From NCBI RefSeq assembly GCF_004168625.1, contig NZ_SDWW01000024.1, positions 1-64,000 of the forward strand: a DNA stretch of 64,000 bases, in the 5' to 3' direction. How positions within the stretch are numbered: the stretch's first letter is position 1; every line of letters begins with the position of its first letter. The notes under the pieces are model-generated. The model was not told the origin of the DNA, did no database searches, and saw nothing but the letters and a program-made list of their open reading frames with translations. This document shows, in pieces, positions 1-8,782 of this stretch. The position numbers were made by a program, and so were the translations under genes. The DNA is from Pengzhenrongella frigida. GTDB lineage: Bacteria > Actinomycetota > Actinomycetes > Actinomycetales > Cellulomonadaceae.

Positions 1-264
1 TGCGACCTCGACCACCGCGAACCGTTCCACCCCGACGGCACCGGCGGAGCCACCTCCGCCGCCAACCTCGGCCCCCTATGCAGGCGCGACCACCTGATCA
101 AGACCTACGCCCGATGGCACCTATCCACCGACCCCCAGGTGCCGGGTTCGTACACGTGGACCACCCCCACCGGGCACGTCTACCCCTACCGACCCGACCC
201 ACCACCCGGGCACGAACCCCCACTGACCCGCGACTTCGACTGGGACACCCCACCCCCGTACTGA
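1..264 (+). CDS. HNH endonuclease, C-terminal fragment (DUF222/13E12-type), cut by window edge
   Basis: The first frame is open from base 1 and ends at TGA 262-264, giving the last 87 residues of a protein. It begins with C-D-L-D-H-R and continues with a conserved N-L-G-P-L-C-R-R-D-H stretch (residues 22-31), the pattern of the HNH nuclease domain at the end of actinobacterial DUF222/13E12 repeat proteins. The tail is rich in Pro, Tyr and Trp, with C-rich codons. These proteins are multicopy and often associated with mobile DNA, but their role is not established. The N-terminal DUF222 part lies outside the window, so DUF222 membership is inferred from the HNH segment and tail style. Confidence 0.8.
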   Translation, partial: CDLDHREPFHPDGTGGATSAANLGPLCRRDHLIKTYARWHLSTDPQVPGSYTWTTPTGHVYPYRPDPPPGHEPPLTRDFDWDTPPPY

Positions 265-331
265 CGCGCGACCCCGTTCCGACCCCGAGTCACCTTCTCG
301 CGACCCCCCGGACGGGCGATGACCGGACGGG

Positions 332-1441
332 TCAGGCGACCGTGGTGCCGAAGACGAGACCGAGGAGGTAGGTCGCGCCGGCCGCGCCATAGCCGATGGC
401 GATCTGGCGTAGCGCGCGCCGCAGCGGCGGGGCACCGGACAGCAGGCCGACGATCGCGCCGGTGGACAGCAGTGCGAGCCCGACCAGGACGGTCGCGATG
501 ATCAGGGCCACCGCTCCGTGGAACCCGAACAGGTAGGGAAGCACGGGGATGACGGCGCCCGAGGCGAAGAAGCAGAAGCTCGACACGGCCGCGCCGAGAC
601 CGGTACCGATCGCCTCGTGGGTGTCGACCTCGGGGACGGATGTGCTGGCGGCGGGCGCGAGGTCGCGGTCGCGGAGCACGTCGGCGGCATGAGCCTCGGC
701 GTCCGCGGCCGACATGCCCCGGGCCCGGTAGACCAGGACCAGCTCGTTCGCATTGACGTCGAGGTGGGGCAGTGCGGTGTGCGTGTCCGGGTCGGGCGAC
801 GACGCCTCGAGAAGCTCGCGCTGCGAGCGCACGGAGACATACTCGCCGGCCCCCATCGACAGCGCACCGGCGAGCAGCCCGGACAGCCCGGTGAGCAGGA
901 CCGTGGCGTTGGAGACGCCCGCGGCGCTGATGCCCAGGACGAGCGCGAGGTTGCTCACCAGGCCGTCGTTGGCGCCGAAGACCGCGGCCCGGAACGTGCC
1001 GGACAGCCGGTTGCGGCCACGCGCGGCCAGGCCGCGCACGACCTCCTCGTGGATGCGCTCGTCGGCGGCCATCGCGTCGGTGGCGTGCGCGTCGTCGGCA
1101 TAGGGGGAGCGGCCCTCGGCGCGCTGCGCCAGGGCGAGGACGAAGACCGAACCGAAGTGCCGGGCAAGGAAGGCCAGCACGCGGGTCCGGAAGTCACCAC
1201 GCAGCGGCTTGCCCACGCGATCGCCGAGCAGTGCGACCCAGTGCGCCTCGTGGCGCCCCTCGGCCTCGGCGAGCGCGTGCAGGATCTCGCGCTCGTTCCC
1301 GGTGCGGCGGTGGGCGAGCTCGCGGTAGACAGCAGCCTCGGCGCGTTCGTCGGCAAGGTACTGGCGCCAGCGGCGCACGTCGCGTGCGCTCGGGGCGGGG
1401 GCCGCGAGCACGTCGGGCCGGACGGGGGTGGGGGAAGGCAT
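332..1441 (-). CDS. Ferritin-like/VIT1 fusion protein (MbfA/Er-VIT family), iron or manganese membrane transporter
   Basis: The 369-residue protein has an N-terminal ferritin/rubrerythrin-like helical domain (about residues 20-155, with repeated Glu and E-x-x-H positions suited to a di-iron site). A C-terminal VIT1/CCC1 domain with about five membrane helices follows, beginning at F-G-A-N-D-G-L-V-S-N. The family exports or sequesters Fe/Mn across the cytoplasmic membrane. The frame is open 58 codons further upstream, but I start at ATG 1441, which has GTAGGAG seven bases before it and gives a normal N-terminus. It stands alone; the 237-base gap to the next gene holds its ribosome-binding site and nothing else clear. 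Confidence 0.85.
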   Translation of the reverse strand: MPSPTPVRPDVLAAPAPSARDVRRWRQYLADERAEAAVYRELAHRRTGNEREILHALAEAEGRHEAHWVALLGDRVGKPLRGDFRTRVLAFLARHFGSVFVLALAQRAEGRSPYADDAHATDAMAADERIHEEVVRGLAARGRNRLSGTFRAAVFGANDGLVSNLALVLGISAAGVSNATVLLTGLSGLLAGALSMGAGEYVSVRSQRELLEASSPDPDTHTALPHLDVNANELVLVYRARGMSAADAEAHAADVLRDRDLAPAASTSVPEVDTHEAIGTGLGAAVSSFCFFASGAVIPVLPYLFGFHGAVALIIATVLVGLALLSTGAIVGLLSGAPPLRRALRQIAIGYGAAGATYLLGLVFGTTVA

Positions 1442-1678
1442 CGGGGCTCCTACGGTCGTTTCCGACCGAACGCCCGCGGGCCTCGGCCAGCTGCCGGGCA
1501 CCGAGATGCCGCGGCGGAGAAAATGGCCGAAGGTCTCGTTCGCCCGACTCGCGGGTGGTGCACCGGGCTGTGAAGCCGGTGTGTCGACGCACCTGTCACC
1601 GACCGCGCTCGACACGACGCACGACGGCGAGAACTACTCCCCTTCAGGGGGTGACGGTACCGGACGCCGCGCGGCGGG

Positions 1679-2605
1679 CTAGCCCTTGTCGTGCGACCGG
1701 TACTCGCTGGGGCTCGAGCCATGGATCCGGCGGAACTGTCGGGAGAAGTACAGCGGGTCGTCGTACCCGACCTGGCGGGCGATCGAGGTGATCGTCCGGT
1801 CGGTGGTGTCGAGGAGCTCACGGGCGAGCCCCATGCGCAACCGCGTCTGGTACTCGAGCGTGCCGTAGCCCGTGGCGCGGCGGAACAGCGCCGCGTAGTG
1901 GGAACCGCTCAGACCGGCCATGCCGGCGAGCTCCGCGACGGACAGGCGGGTGGAGATGTTGGCCCGCAGGTGCTCGATCGTGACCTGGACCGGGTCGACG
2001 CGCTCGCGACCCACCGCCCGCCGGTCGGCCGCGAGGAGCGTCAGCGCGTGCCAGGCCGCCCCGGACGCCGCGAGCAGGCTGGACATGGTCTCGTCCCGCT
2101 CCATCCGGTTGATGATCGTGTCGATCAGGGCGATCACCCGGGGCGGGTCGCCGAGCCCGAGGACGGGCTGGTCGGCGTTCGCGCCGATCGTTGCGAAGAG
2201 CTCGGCGACTCCGCGACCGACGACGTGCATCCACCAGATCGTCCAGGGGTCGTCAGAATCTGCCTCGTACAGGTGCGCGAGCCCGGCCGGGATGATGACG
2301 GCCTGTCCGGCGCGCACGGCGTGGCTCCCGCTCGGCACGACGCACGTGCCCCGACCCGCGGCACAGACGATGACGATGTTCTGGGCTGCCCCTTTCGGTC
2401 GGGAACGTCCGTGCGACGACGCCCGGGGGTAGTAGCCGACGTCGGTCACCAGGATCTGACCCGTGGTCGGCGCCCGCAGGGCCTGCGTGACCAGCGGGCG
2501 CGGCAGGACGCGCATGCGCTGGCCGGGGAACCCCTCGCGGAGCCGCGTCGCGCCGAGGTCGTCTTCGATCATCGATTCATCCATGTCTGTCGGAGGAATG
2601 CCCAT
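1679..2605 (-). CDS. AraC-family transcriptional regulator with cupin-type sensor domain
   Basis: The 308-residue protein has an N-terminal AraC_binding (cupin) sensor domain, about residues 30-180. The C-terminal double helix-turn-helix (about 205-305) includes S-V-A-E-L-A-G-M-A-G-L-S and the family signature around G-Y-D-D-P-L-Y-F-S-R-Q-F-R-R. Such proteins sense a sugar and activate adjacent catabolic or transport genes. It is divergent from the DUF5107/ABC sugar operon, 35 bp away, so it probably controls that operon. The start is uncertain: ATGs at 2605, 2584 and 2572 are in frame and none has a strong ribosome-binding site. The operator must lie in or near the short 2606-2640 gap; I could not define it. 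Confidence 0.85.
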   Translation of the reverse strand: MGIPPTDMDESMIEDDLGATRLREGFPGQRMRVLPRPLVTQALRAPTTGQILVTDVGYYPRASSHGRSRPKGAAQNIVIVCAAGRGTCVVPSGSHAVRAGQAVIIPAGLAHLYEADSDDPWTIWWMHVVGRGVAELFATIGANADQPVLGLGDPPRVIALIDTIINRMERDETMSSLLAASGAAWHALTLLAADRRAVGRERVDPVQVTIEHLRANISTRLSVAELAGMAGLSGSHYAALFRRATGYGTLEYQTRLRMGLARELLDTTDRTITSIARQVGYDDPLYFSRQFRRIHGSSPSEYRSHDKG

Positions 2606-2627
2606 TCTGCACGCTCGCGGGCGCTTC

Positions 2628-2633
2628 TAGCGT
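2628..2633 (+). promoter_or_regulatory. Candidate leaderless promoter -10 (TAGCGT) for the DUF5107 gene
   Basis: TAGCGT lies seven bases before ATG 2641 and no Shine-Dalgarno sequence is present. This places the transcription start at the A of the start codon. The -35 is not obvious (TTCTGC at 2605-2610 is a poor match), as expected for an AraC-activated promoter. Confidence 0.5.
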
Positions 2634-2640
2634 TGACCCC

Positions 2641-5600
2641 ATGCTCGATGAAGAGTCCCTCCTGGAACTGCCCCCGGTCCCGCCTGCTCAGGCCGGCCGC
2701 CCCGTCGCCGCCTGGCGCGAGCCGCTGACGATCGACACCTACCTGCCCGACGTCGCGGATCGCTATCCGGCCTACCTGGAGAGCCGGGTCTACCAGGGCT
2801 CGTCCGGTCGCGTGTACCCGCTGCCGTTCCACGAGCGGATCAGCCCCACCAAGTCGCCGCGGCAGTGGGACGCGATCCACCTGGAGAACCGCTGGGTGCG
2901 GCTCGTGATCCTGCCCGAGCTCGGGGGACGTATCCACGTCGGGTTCGACAAGACGAACGGGTACGACTTCTTCTACCGGAACAACGTGATCAAGCCCGCA
3001 CTGGTCGGGCTCGCCGGTCCGTGGATCTCGGGCGGGGTCGAGTTCAACTGGCCCCAGCACCACCGTCCTGGGACGTTCCTGCCGACCGACTCGTACATCG
3101 AGCACGAGGAGGACGGCGCCGTCACGGTGTGGTGCTCGGACCACGACCCGTTCGCCCGCATGAAGGGCATGCACGGGATCCGGCTGCGGCCCGACAGCTC
3201 CGTCATCGAGCTGCGCGCCCGGCTGTTCAACCGCACCGACGACATGCAGACCTTCCTGTGGTGGGCGAACGTCGCGGCCGCGGCCGGCGACGACTACCAG
3301 TCGTTCTTCCCGACCGACGCACGTGCCGTGGCCGACCACGCGAAGCGCGCGGTGACCGCGTTCCCGCAGGCGGACCGGCCCTACTACGGCGTCGACTACC
3401 CCGCCCGCGTGGACGCGGCCCACCCCGACGCCGACCGCATCGACTGGTACCGCAACATCCCGGTGCCCACCTCGTACATGTGCCTGGGGACCGAGGACGA
3501 CTTCTTCGGCGGGTACGACCACGGCGTGGACGCCGGCTTCGTGCACTGGGCGGACCACCGCGTCGCGCCCGGCAAGAAGCAGTGGACCTGGGGCAACGGT
3601 GCGTTCGGGTGGGCGTGGGACGCGAACCTCACGGACACCGACGGCCCGTACGTGGAGCTCATGGCCGGGGTCTTCACCGACAACCAGCCCGACTTCTCGT
3701 TCCTCGCCCCGGGGGAGACCAAGGCGTTCAGCCAGTACTGGTACCCGATCCAGGGCATCGGCGCGGTCGACCAGGCCACGCTCGACGTCGCCGTCCGGCT
3801 GGACATCGCGGCCTCCCCGAGGGGGAACGCGCCGGACGGGAGCACGCCGGACGGGAGCACGCCGGACGGGAGCACGGCCGTCCGGGTCGCCGTCGTCGTC
3901 ACCGCCGACCGCCCCGGGCTGGAGCTCGAGCTCGTGGACCGCGCGGGCGCGGTCGCCTGGCGGCGGACCGTGGACGCCGGTCCCGGCACACCCTCCATCA
4001 CCGAGCTGGCCCTGGCGGGCCGGTTCGCGCCGACCGACCTCACCCTCGTGGTCACCCACGCGGGGATCGAGCTGGTCCGCTGGACGCACCGGGAGCTGGC
4101 CGACGACGTCGTCGTGCCCGAGCCTGCGACCGAGCCCCCGGCCCCGCAGGACGTGGCCAGCACCGAGGAGCTGTACCTCACCGGCCTGCACCTCGAGCAG
4201 TACCGGCACGCGACCCGGTCGCCCGAGCCCTACTGGCAGGAGGCGCTGGCGCGCGATCCCGGGGACATCCGGTCCAACGTGGCGCTGGCCGCGCGGCGGT
4301 ACCGGAGCGCGCGCTACGCCGAGGCCGAGGTGCACCTGCGCCGGGCGATCGAGCGGCAGACCGCGCTGAACCCGAACCCGTACGACGGCGAGGCCTACTT
4401 CCGCCTCGGTCAGGTGCTCGGGCGCACGGGTCGGGCTCCTGCCGCGTACGACGCCTACGGCAAGGCCGCGTGGAACTACGCCTGGCGCGGCGCCGCGCAC
4501 CTCGCCATGGCTCGCATCGACGCCGCCCGTGGTCGGGACGCGGACGCGCTCACGCATGCCCGGGCCGTGCTCGCGCTCGATGGCGACCAGCTCCAGGCGC
4601 GCAACCTGGCCGTCGTGGTCCTGCGACGTCTCGGTCGCGAGGCCGAGGCCGCGGCGCTGCTCGCCGCGACCCTGCGGCTCGACGCGCTCGACTTCTGGGC
4701 GCGGGACCTCGCCGGCGAGCCCGCCAGCCCGGACGCGCCGCTCGAGCTCGACATCGCCCTGGAGTACGCCTCGGTGGGGGAGACGGGCCGGGCGCTCGAC
4801 CTGCTCGCCCTGGTGGCGTCCCTGCCGACCGTGCCCGGACAGGTGGAGGTCGCACCGCTGGCTCACCTGCACCGCGCGGACCTCCTGACCCTGCGCGGGG
4901 ACACCCGCGGTGCGCGGGCCGCGCTCGACGACGCCCATCGCGCGGCCGCGACCTACTGCCTGGCCTCGCGCCTGGACGACGTCGACATGCTCGTCCGGAT
5001 CTGCGCCGCGCACCCCGGCGATGCCCGGGCCTGGGCGCTGCTCGGTCACTGGCTGTACTTCCAGCGCCGGTACGCGGACGCCATCGAGGCCTGGACCACC
5101 GCCACGGCGTGCGGCGTGCAGGACCCCGTGGTCTGGCGCAACCTGGCCGTCGCGGCGTTCAACGTGCTCGACGACGCCGAGCTCGCCGCCGCGCACTACC
5201 AGCGGGCGTTCGACCTCGCGCCCGACGACGCCCGGCTCCTGTACGAGTCGGACCAGCTCGCCAAGCGCACCGGGTCGAGCTCCGCGGCCCGGCTGGCGCG
5301 GCTGCAGTCGCACCCCGCCGCCGTCGCGCAGCGGGACGACCTCACGGTCGAGGTGGTCGAGCTGCTCACCGCGGCCGGGCAGGCCGACGCCGCGCTGGAG
5401 ATCCTGCAGACCCGGGCGTTCCAGCCCTGGGAGGGCGGGGAGGGACAGGTGCTCGGCGCCTGGGACGAGGCGCTGCTGGCCCTCGCCCGTGCCGCCCTGG
5501 CCGACGGCGACCCCGCCCGCGCCGTCGACCTCCTCGAGACCGCCCTGACGCCGCCGTCGACCCTCGGCGAGGGGCGGCACCTGCTGGCGAACTGCGCGCA

Positions 5601-6057
5601 CCTGCTGCTGACCCTCGGGGACGCGCGGACCGCGGTCGGCGACCTCGCCGGCGCCCAGGACGCGTGGCGACGTGCCGCCGCGTTCGCGGGGGACTTCCAG
5701 TCGATGTCCTCGACGCCGTGCTCGGAGATGACCTACTACTCCGTGCTGTCCGCGCGGCGCCGTGGCGACGAGGCGATGGTGCAGGACCGGATCGACGAGC
5801 TCGACCGGTTCGTCAAGGAGCTGCGGGAGACCGCGGCGTCGGTCGACTTTTTCGCGACCTCGCTGCCGAGCCTCCTGCTGTTCACCGACGACCTCGACGC
5901 GCGCCGCACCACGACCGTGCTGATCCTCGAAGCCCAGGTCGCGGCGCTGCGCGGCGACCCGGTGCAGGCCGGACAGCTCGTCCGGGCCGCCCTCGAACGC
6001 GAACCGAGCCGTGTGCGGGCCCTCGACCTCCAGCGTGAGCTCAGCACGCATCGATGA
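2641..6057 (+). CDS. DUF5107 domain protein with C-terminal tetratricopeptide repeats
   Basis: This 1138-residue protein has no signal peptide. Its N-terminal part (about 30-380) matches the DUF5107 family, a beta-sandwich resembling galactose-mutarotase folds, with many Trp/His/Asp positions such as G-G-V-E-F-N-W-P-Q-H-H near residue 135. The C-terminal 600 residues are TPR-like helical repeats. Three exact copies of a 15-base unit (3831-3875) encode a G-S-T-P-D repeat linker between the two halves. DUF5107-TPR proteins commonly accompany sugar ABC transporters and are thought to process or bind carbohydrates, but the activity is unproven. It is the first gene of the AraC-linked operon and lies 61 bp before the binding-protein gene. 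Confidence 0.8.
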   Translation: MLDEESLLELPPVPPAQAGRPVAAWREPLTIDTYLPDVADRYPAYLESRVYQGSSGRVYPLPFHERISPTKSPRQWDAIHLENRWVRLVILPELGGRIHVGFDKTNGYDFFYRNNVIKPALVGLAGPWISGGVEFNWPQHHRPGTFLPTDSYIEHEEDGAVTVWCSDHDPFARMKGMHGIRLRPDSSVIELRARLFNRTDDMQTFLWWANVAAAAGDDYQSFFPTDARAVADHAKRAVTAFPQADRPYYGVDYPARVDAAHPDADRIDWYRNIPVPTSYMCLGTEDDFFGGYDHGVDAGFVHWADHRVAPGKKQWTWGNGAFGWAWDANLTDTDGPYVELMAGVFTDNQPDFSFLAPGETKAFSQYWYPIQGIGAVDQATLDVAVRLDIAASPRGNAPDGSTPDGSTPDGSTAVRVAVVVTADRPGLELELVDRAGAVAWRRTVDAGPGTPSITELALAGRFAPTDLTLVVTHAGIELVRWTHRELADDVVVPEPATEPPAPQDVASTEELYLTGLHLEQYRHATRSPEPYWQEALARDPGDIRSNVALAARRYRSARYAEAEVHLRRAIERQTALNPNPYDGEAYFRLGQVLGRTGRAPAAYDAYGKAAWNYAWRGAAHLAMARIDAARGRDADALTHARAVLALDGDQLQARNLAVVVLRRLGREAEAAALLAATLRLDALDFWARDLAGEPASPDAPLELDIALEYASVGETGRALDLLALVASLPTVPGQVEVAPLAHLHRADLLTLRGDTRGARAALDDAHRAAATYCLASRLDDVDMLVRICAAHPGDARAWALLGHWLYFQRRYADAIEAWTTATACGVQDPVVWRNLAVAAFNVLDDAELAAAHYQRAFDLAPDDARLLYESDQLAKRTGSSSAARLARLQSHPAAVAQRDDLTVEVVELLTAAGQADAALEILQTRAFQPWEGGEGQVLGAWDEALLALARAALADGDPARAVDLLETALTPPSTLGEGRHLLANCAHLLLTLGDARTAVGDLAGAQDAWRRAAAFAGDFQSMSSTPCSEMTYYSVLSARRRGDEAMVQDRIDELDRFVKELRETAASVDFFATSLPSLLLFTDDLDARRTTTVLILEAQVAALRGDPVQAGQLVRAALEREPSRVRALDLQRELSTHR
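3831..3875 (+). repeat. Three perfect 15-bp tandem repeats in coding sequence
   Basis: The unit gccggacgggagcac occurs three times without a mismatch, in frame, adding copies of a five-residue Pro-Asp-Gly-Ser-Thr linker. It looks like a slippage product tolerated in an interdomain loop. Confidence 0.9.
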
Positions 6058-6118
6058 ACGTGGCGCGCGGCACAGGCCGCACGCTTATCCCTACGGAACC
6101 ATGCAAAGAAGGACGACG

Positions 6119-7162
6119 ATGACAACGAAGACATCCTCACGGAACAGCCGCTGGGTCGGTGCGAGCGCGGTCGGTGCGCTCGCGCTCCTGCTGGCGGCCT
6201 GCAGCTCGGGTCAGGCAGAGACTGCCGCACCCGCCGACGACGGCGCCGGCGCCGGGACGAGCGGGGCGATCTCGATCGTCTACCTGCAGAAGCAGGGCGA
6301 CCAGCAGTACTTCGTCGACCAGGCCGACGGCGCCAAGGCCGCCGCATCCGAGCTCGGCGACGTCACCGTGACCGTGGTGAACCTGGGCACGGACGCGAAC
6401 AAGGCCATCAGCGAGCTCGACGCAGCGATCGCTCAGGGCGCCGACGGCATCGTCATGGTCGCCCCCGACCAGGCCATCGGCCCGCAGGTCATCGACCAGG
6501 CCAAGCAGGCCGGGATCCCGCTGCTCGCGTCCGACGACGGTCTCAAGGCCGCCGACGGCACCGCGGCACCGTTCGTCGGGTTCAACGGCACCGCGATGGG
6601 CAACGCCGTCGGCGAGAAGGCGTCCGAGCTCTACACGGCGGCCGGCTGGGCTGCCGCGGACACGAAGATCATCGCCGTCGGCAAGGCCGACCTCTCGGTC
6701 TGCGTGCAGCGCCTCGAAGGTGCCGCTGACTCGTTCGGCGAGGTCGTCACGGACGTCCCCGAGACCGTCGAGGTCGGGACGGACAACTCGGTGACCGACG
6801 CGCTCAACAAGGCGGGTGCGGTCGTCACCGCGAACCAGACCGTCAAGAACTGGATCGTCTGGGGCTGCAACGACGAGTCCGAGACCGGGGTCGTGACCGC
6901 CCTGCAGAACTCGGGGATCGCCGCGGCGAACATCATCGGGGTCGGCCTGGGCGCCAACCTCACCTGCAAGGACTGGGCCGCGGGTCAGGACACCGGCAAC
7001 AAGGCGGCGCTGTACATCTCCGGGTACGACGTCGGCAGCGCCGCGGTCAAGGCGATGGTCGCGCAGATCCGGGACGGCGTGGCGTTGCCGGCCGAGACGA
7101 TCGCGGACACCCACATGGTCGACAAGGACAACTGGGAGGACGAGGGCGTCGTCTGCACCTGA
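6119..7162 (+). CDS. Sugar ABC transporter, periplasmic-type binding lipoprotein
   Basis: The 347-residue lipoprotein starts at ATG 6119, behind GAAGGA five bases upstream. Its signal peptide ends in the lipobox L-L-A-A-C (Cys near residue 22), followed by a periplasmic-binding-protein type I fold. The order I-S-I-V-Y-L-Q-K, G-A-D-G-I-V-M-V-A-P-D-Q and W-I-V-W-G-C-N-D-E resembles arabinose/monosaccharide binding proteins of the AraF type. It would capture a pentose or hexose outside the cell for the ATPase and permease encoded next. A strong hairpin (7174-7207) separates it from the ATPase gene, which usually raises the ratio of binding protein to transporter. The exact sugar cannot be read from the sequence. 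Confidence 0.85.
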   Translation: MTTKTSSRNSRWVGASAVGALALLLAACSSGQAETAAPADDGAGAGTSGAISIVYLQKQGDQQYFVDQADGAKAAASELGDVTVTVVNLGTDANKAISELDAAIAQGADGIVMVAPDQAIGPQVIDQAKQAGIPLLASDDGLKAADGTAAPFVGFNGTAMGNAVGEKASELYTAAGWAAADTKIIAVGKADLSVCVQRLEGAADSFGEVVTDVPETVEVGTDNSVTDALNKAGAVVTANQTVKNWIVWGCNDESETGVVTALQNSGIAAANIIGVGLGANLTCKDWAAGQDTGNKAALYISGYDVGSAAVKAMVAQIRDGVALPAETIADTHMVDKDNWEDEGVVCT

Positions 7163-7173
7163 CGACCACCGGT

Positions 7174-7207
7174 GACGGTGCCCGCTCGCGTTCGAGCGGG
7201 CACCGTC
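7174..7207 (+). terminator. Perfect 15-bp stem-loop between binding-protein and ATPase genes
   Basis: Arms 7174-7188 and 7193-7207 are exact reverse complements with a CGTT loop. No T-run follows, so it is more likely a partial terminator or a 3' RNA stabiliser for the binding-protein message than a full stop for the operon. Confidence 0.8.
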
Positions 7208-7249
7208 CCGCCCCGCCCCATCCCGACGTCCCCCGAACGAGAGAGCCCC

Positions 7250-8782
7250 ATGACGCGATCAGACGATTGGCCGCGAGCGTCGCTGAACGCCCGCGGGATC
7301 ACCAAGAACTTCACCGGTGTGCGGGCGCTCGCCGGGGTCGACCTCGACCTTCCCACCGGGAAGGTGACCGCCCTGATGGGCGAGAACGGGGCGGGCAAGT
7401 CCACCCTCCTGAAGATCCTGTCGGGTGACTACCAGCCCGACGAGGGGACGATCGAGATCGGCGGCAAGGCGGTCACGTTCGCCACCCCGTTCGACTCGCG
7501 CGCGGCGGGCTTGCGGGTCATCGCCCAGGAGCCGGAGATCGTGCCGTTCGTCTCGGTGGCGGAGAACATCTACGTCGGCGCCCTGCCGGGCAGCCGCGGG
7601 ATCGTGTCGCAGCGGCAGCTGCAGGACCGGGCGCGGGCTGACCTCGAACGGTTCGGGTTCGAACGCTTCCTCGACCCGGCGACCCGGGGGATCGACCTGT
7701 CGCCGGCACAGCGCCAGATGGTCGAGATCGTCCGGGCGCTCATCGGCGATCCGCAGGTGATCTGCTTCGACGAGCCGACCTCGTCCCTGTCGGACTCCGA
7801 GACCGGCGTCCTGTTCGACCTCATCGTCCGGCTGCGCGACGAGGGCCGCGCCGTCGGCTACGTGTCCCACCGGATGCGCGAGATCTTCCAGATCGCGGAC
7901 ACCGTGACGATCCTGCGCGATGGCCGGCTGATCGGTTCCCGGGAGATCCGGGACACCTCTGTCGGCGAGGTGGTGCGCATGATGGTCGGCCGAGACCTGT
8001 CGACCATGTTCGAACGCAACCGGCACGAGCTGGGCGAGGTCGCCCTGGAGCTCGAGGCGGTCAGCACCGACGACGTCACCGACATCTCCCTGACCGTGCG
8101 CCGCGGCGAGGTCGTCGCGCTGGCCGGCCTGGTCGGTGCCGGACGGACCGAGCTCGCGCTGGCGATAGCCGGCGACCGGCCCGTGACCGCCGGCACGATC
8201 AAGGTCCACGGCGTCGCCCAGCGCTTCCGCAGCCCGGCCGACTCGATCGCCGCCGGCATCGGGCTGGCCCCGGAGGAGCGCAAGGCGGACGCCCTGATCA
8301 TGGTGCGGAGCGTGCGCGACAACATCGCCCTCGCGGTGCTCGGCGGGCTCAGCCGGTTCGGGGTGGTCGACCGCCGCAAGGAGCGGCAGCTCGCCGAGAA
8401 GTACATCGCCCAGCTGCGGATCCGCACGCCGTCCATGGCCCAGCTCATGCAGAACCTCTCCGGCGGCAACCAGCAGAAGGTCGTGCTCGCCCGCTGGCTC
8501 GCGAAGGCGACCGACGTCCTCATCCTCGACGAACCCACCCGCGGGGTGGACGTCGGAGCCAAGGCCGAGATCTACGCCATCGTCGACGAGCTCGCCGCGA
8601 ACGGTGTCGCCGTGCTGGTCATCTCCTCCGAGCTGCCCGAGGTCCTCGGGCTGGCCGATCGCATCATCGTCATGCAGGAGGGCCGGGTGACGGGTGAGCT
8701 CACCCACGCCGAGGCCACCGAGGAACGCATCCTCACCCTTGCCATCGCCGACCATTTCTCCGCCGAAGGAGTACAGCCGTGA
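7250..8782 (+). CDS. Sugar ABC transporter, double ATP-binding protein (RbsA/AraG/MglA type)
   Basis: The 510-residue protein contains two ABC modules in tandem. The first has Walker A G-E-N-G-A-G-K-S-T and Walker B V-I-C-F-D-E-P-T. The second has a degenerate P-loop (G-L-V-G-A-G-R-T-E), signature L-S-G-G-N-Q-Q-K and Walker B L-I-L-D-E-P-T-R-G-V-D. One functional and one degenerate P-loop is normal for carbohydrate-uptake-transporter-2 ATPases. It powers import through the permease encoded immediately after, with a 4-base GTGA overlap. I start at ATG 7250 rather than 26 codons upstream, because the upstream extension lies inside the hairpin and a GAGAGAG site precedes 7250. Confidence 0.9.
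   Translation: MTRSDDWPRASLNARGITKNFTGVRALAGVDLDLPTGKVTALMGENGAGKSTLLKILSGDYQPDEGTIEIGGKAVTFATPFDSRAAGLRVIAQEPEIVPFVSVAENIYVGALPGSRGIVSQRQLQDRARADLERFGFERFLDPATRGIDLSPAQRQMVEIVRALIGDPQVICFDEPTSSLSDSETGVLFDLIVRLRDEGRAVGYVSHRMREIFQIADTVTILRDGRLIGSREIRDTSVGEVVRMMVGRDLSTMFERNRHELGEVALELEAVSTDDVTDISLTVRRGEVVALAGLVGAGRTELALAIAGDRPVTAGTIKVHGVAQRFRSPADSIAAGIGLAPEERKADALIMVRSVRDNIALAVLGGLSRFGVVDRRKERQLAEKYIAQLRIRTPSMAQLMQNLSGGNQQKVVLARWLAKATDVLILDEPTRGVDVGAKAEIYAIVDELAANGVAVLVISSELPEVLGLADRIIVMQEGRVTGELTHAEATEERILTLAIADHFSAEGVQP

Noticed and set aside
1-264. HNH fragment considered as part of a restriction or defence system
   Set aside because: Only the C-terminus is visible and no methyltransferase or other partner lies nearby.
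1639-1651. CCCCT/AGGGG inverted repeat after the AraC-type gene as a terminator
   Set aside because: The stem is only about five base pairs with a two-base loop and no T-run.
3831-3875. Short direct repeats considered as a CRISPR or regulatory array
   Set aside because: There are no spacers; the repeats are contiguous, in frame and encode a linker.
2569-6051. 1160-codon open frame antisense to the DUF5107-TPR gene
   Set aside because: The product is Arg/Val/Gly-rich with no motif, and the plus strand encodes a recognisable protein. Long antisense frames are expected at this GC content.
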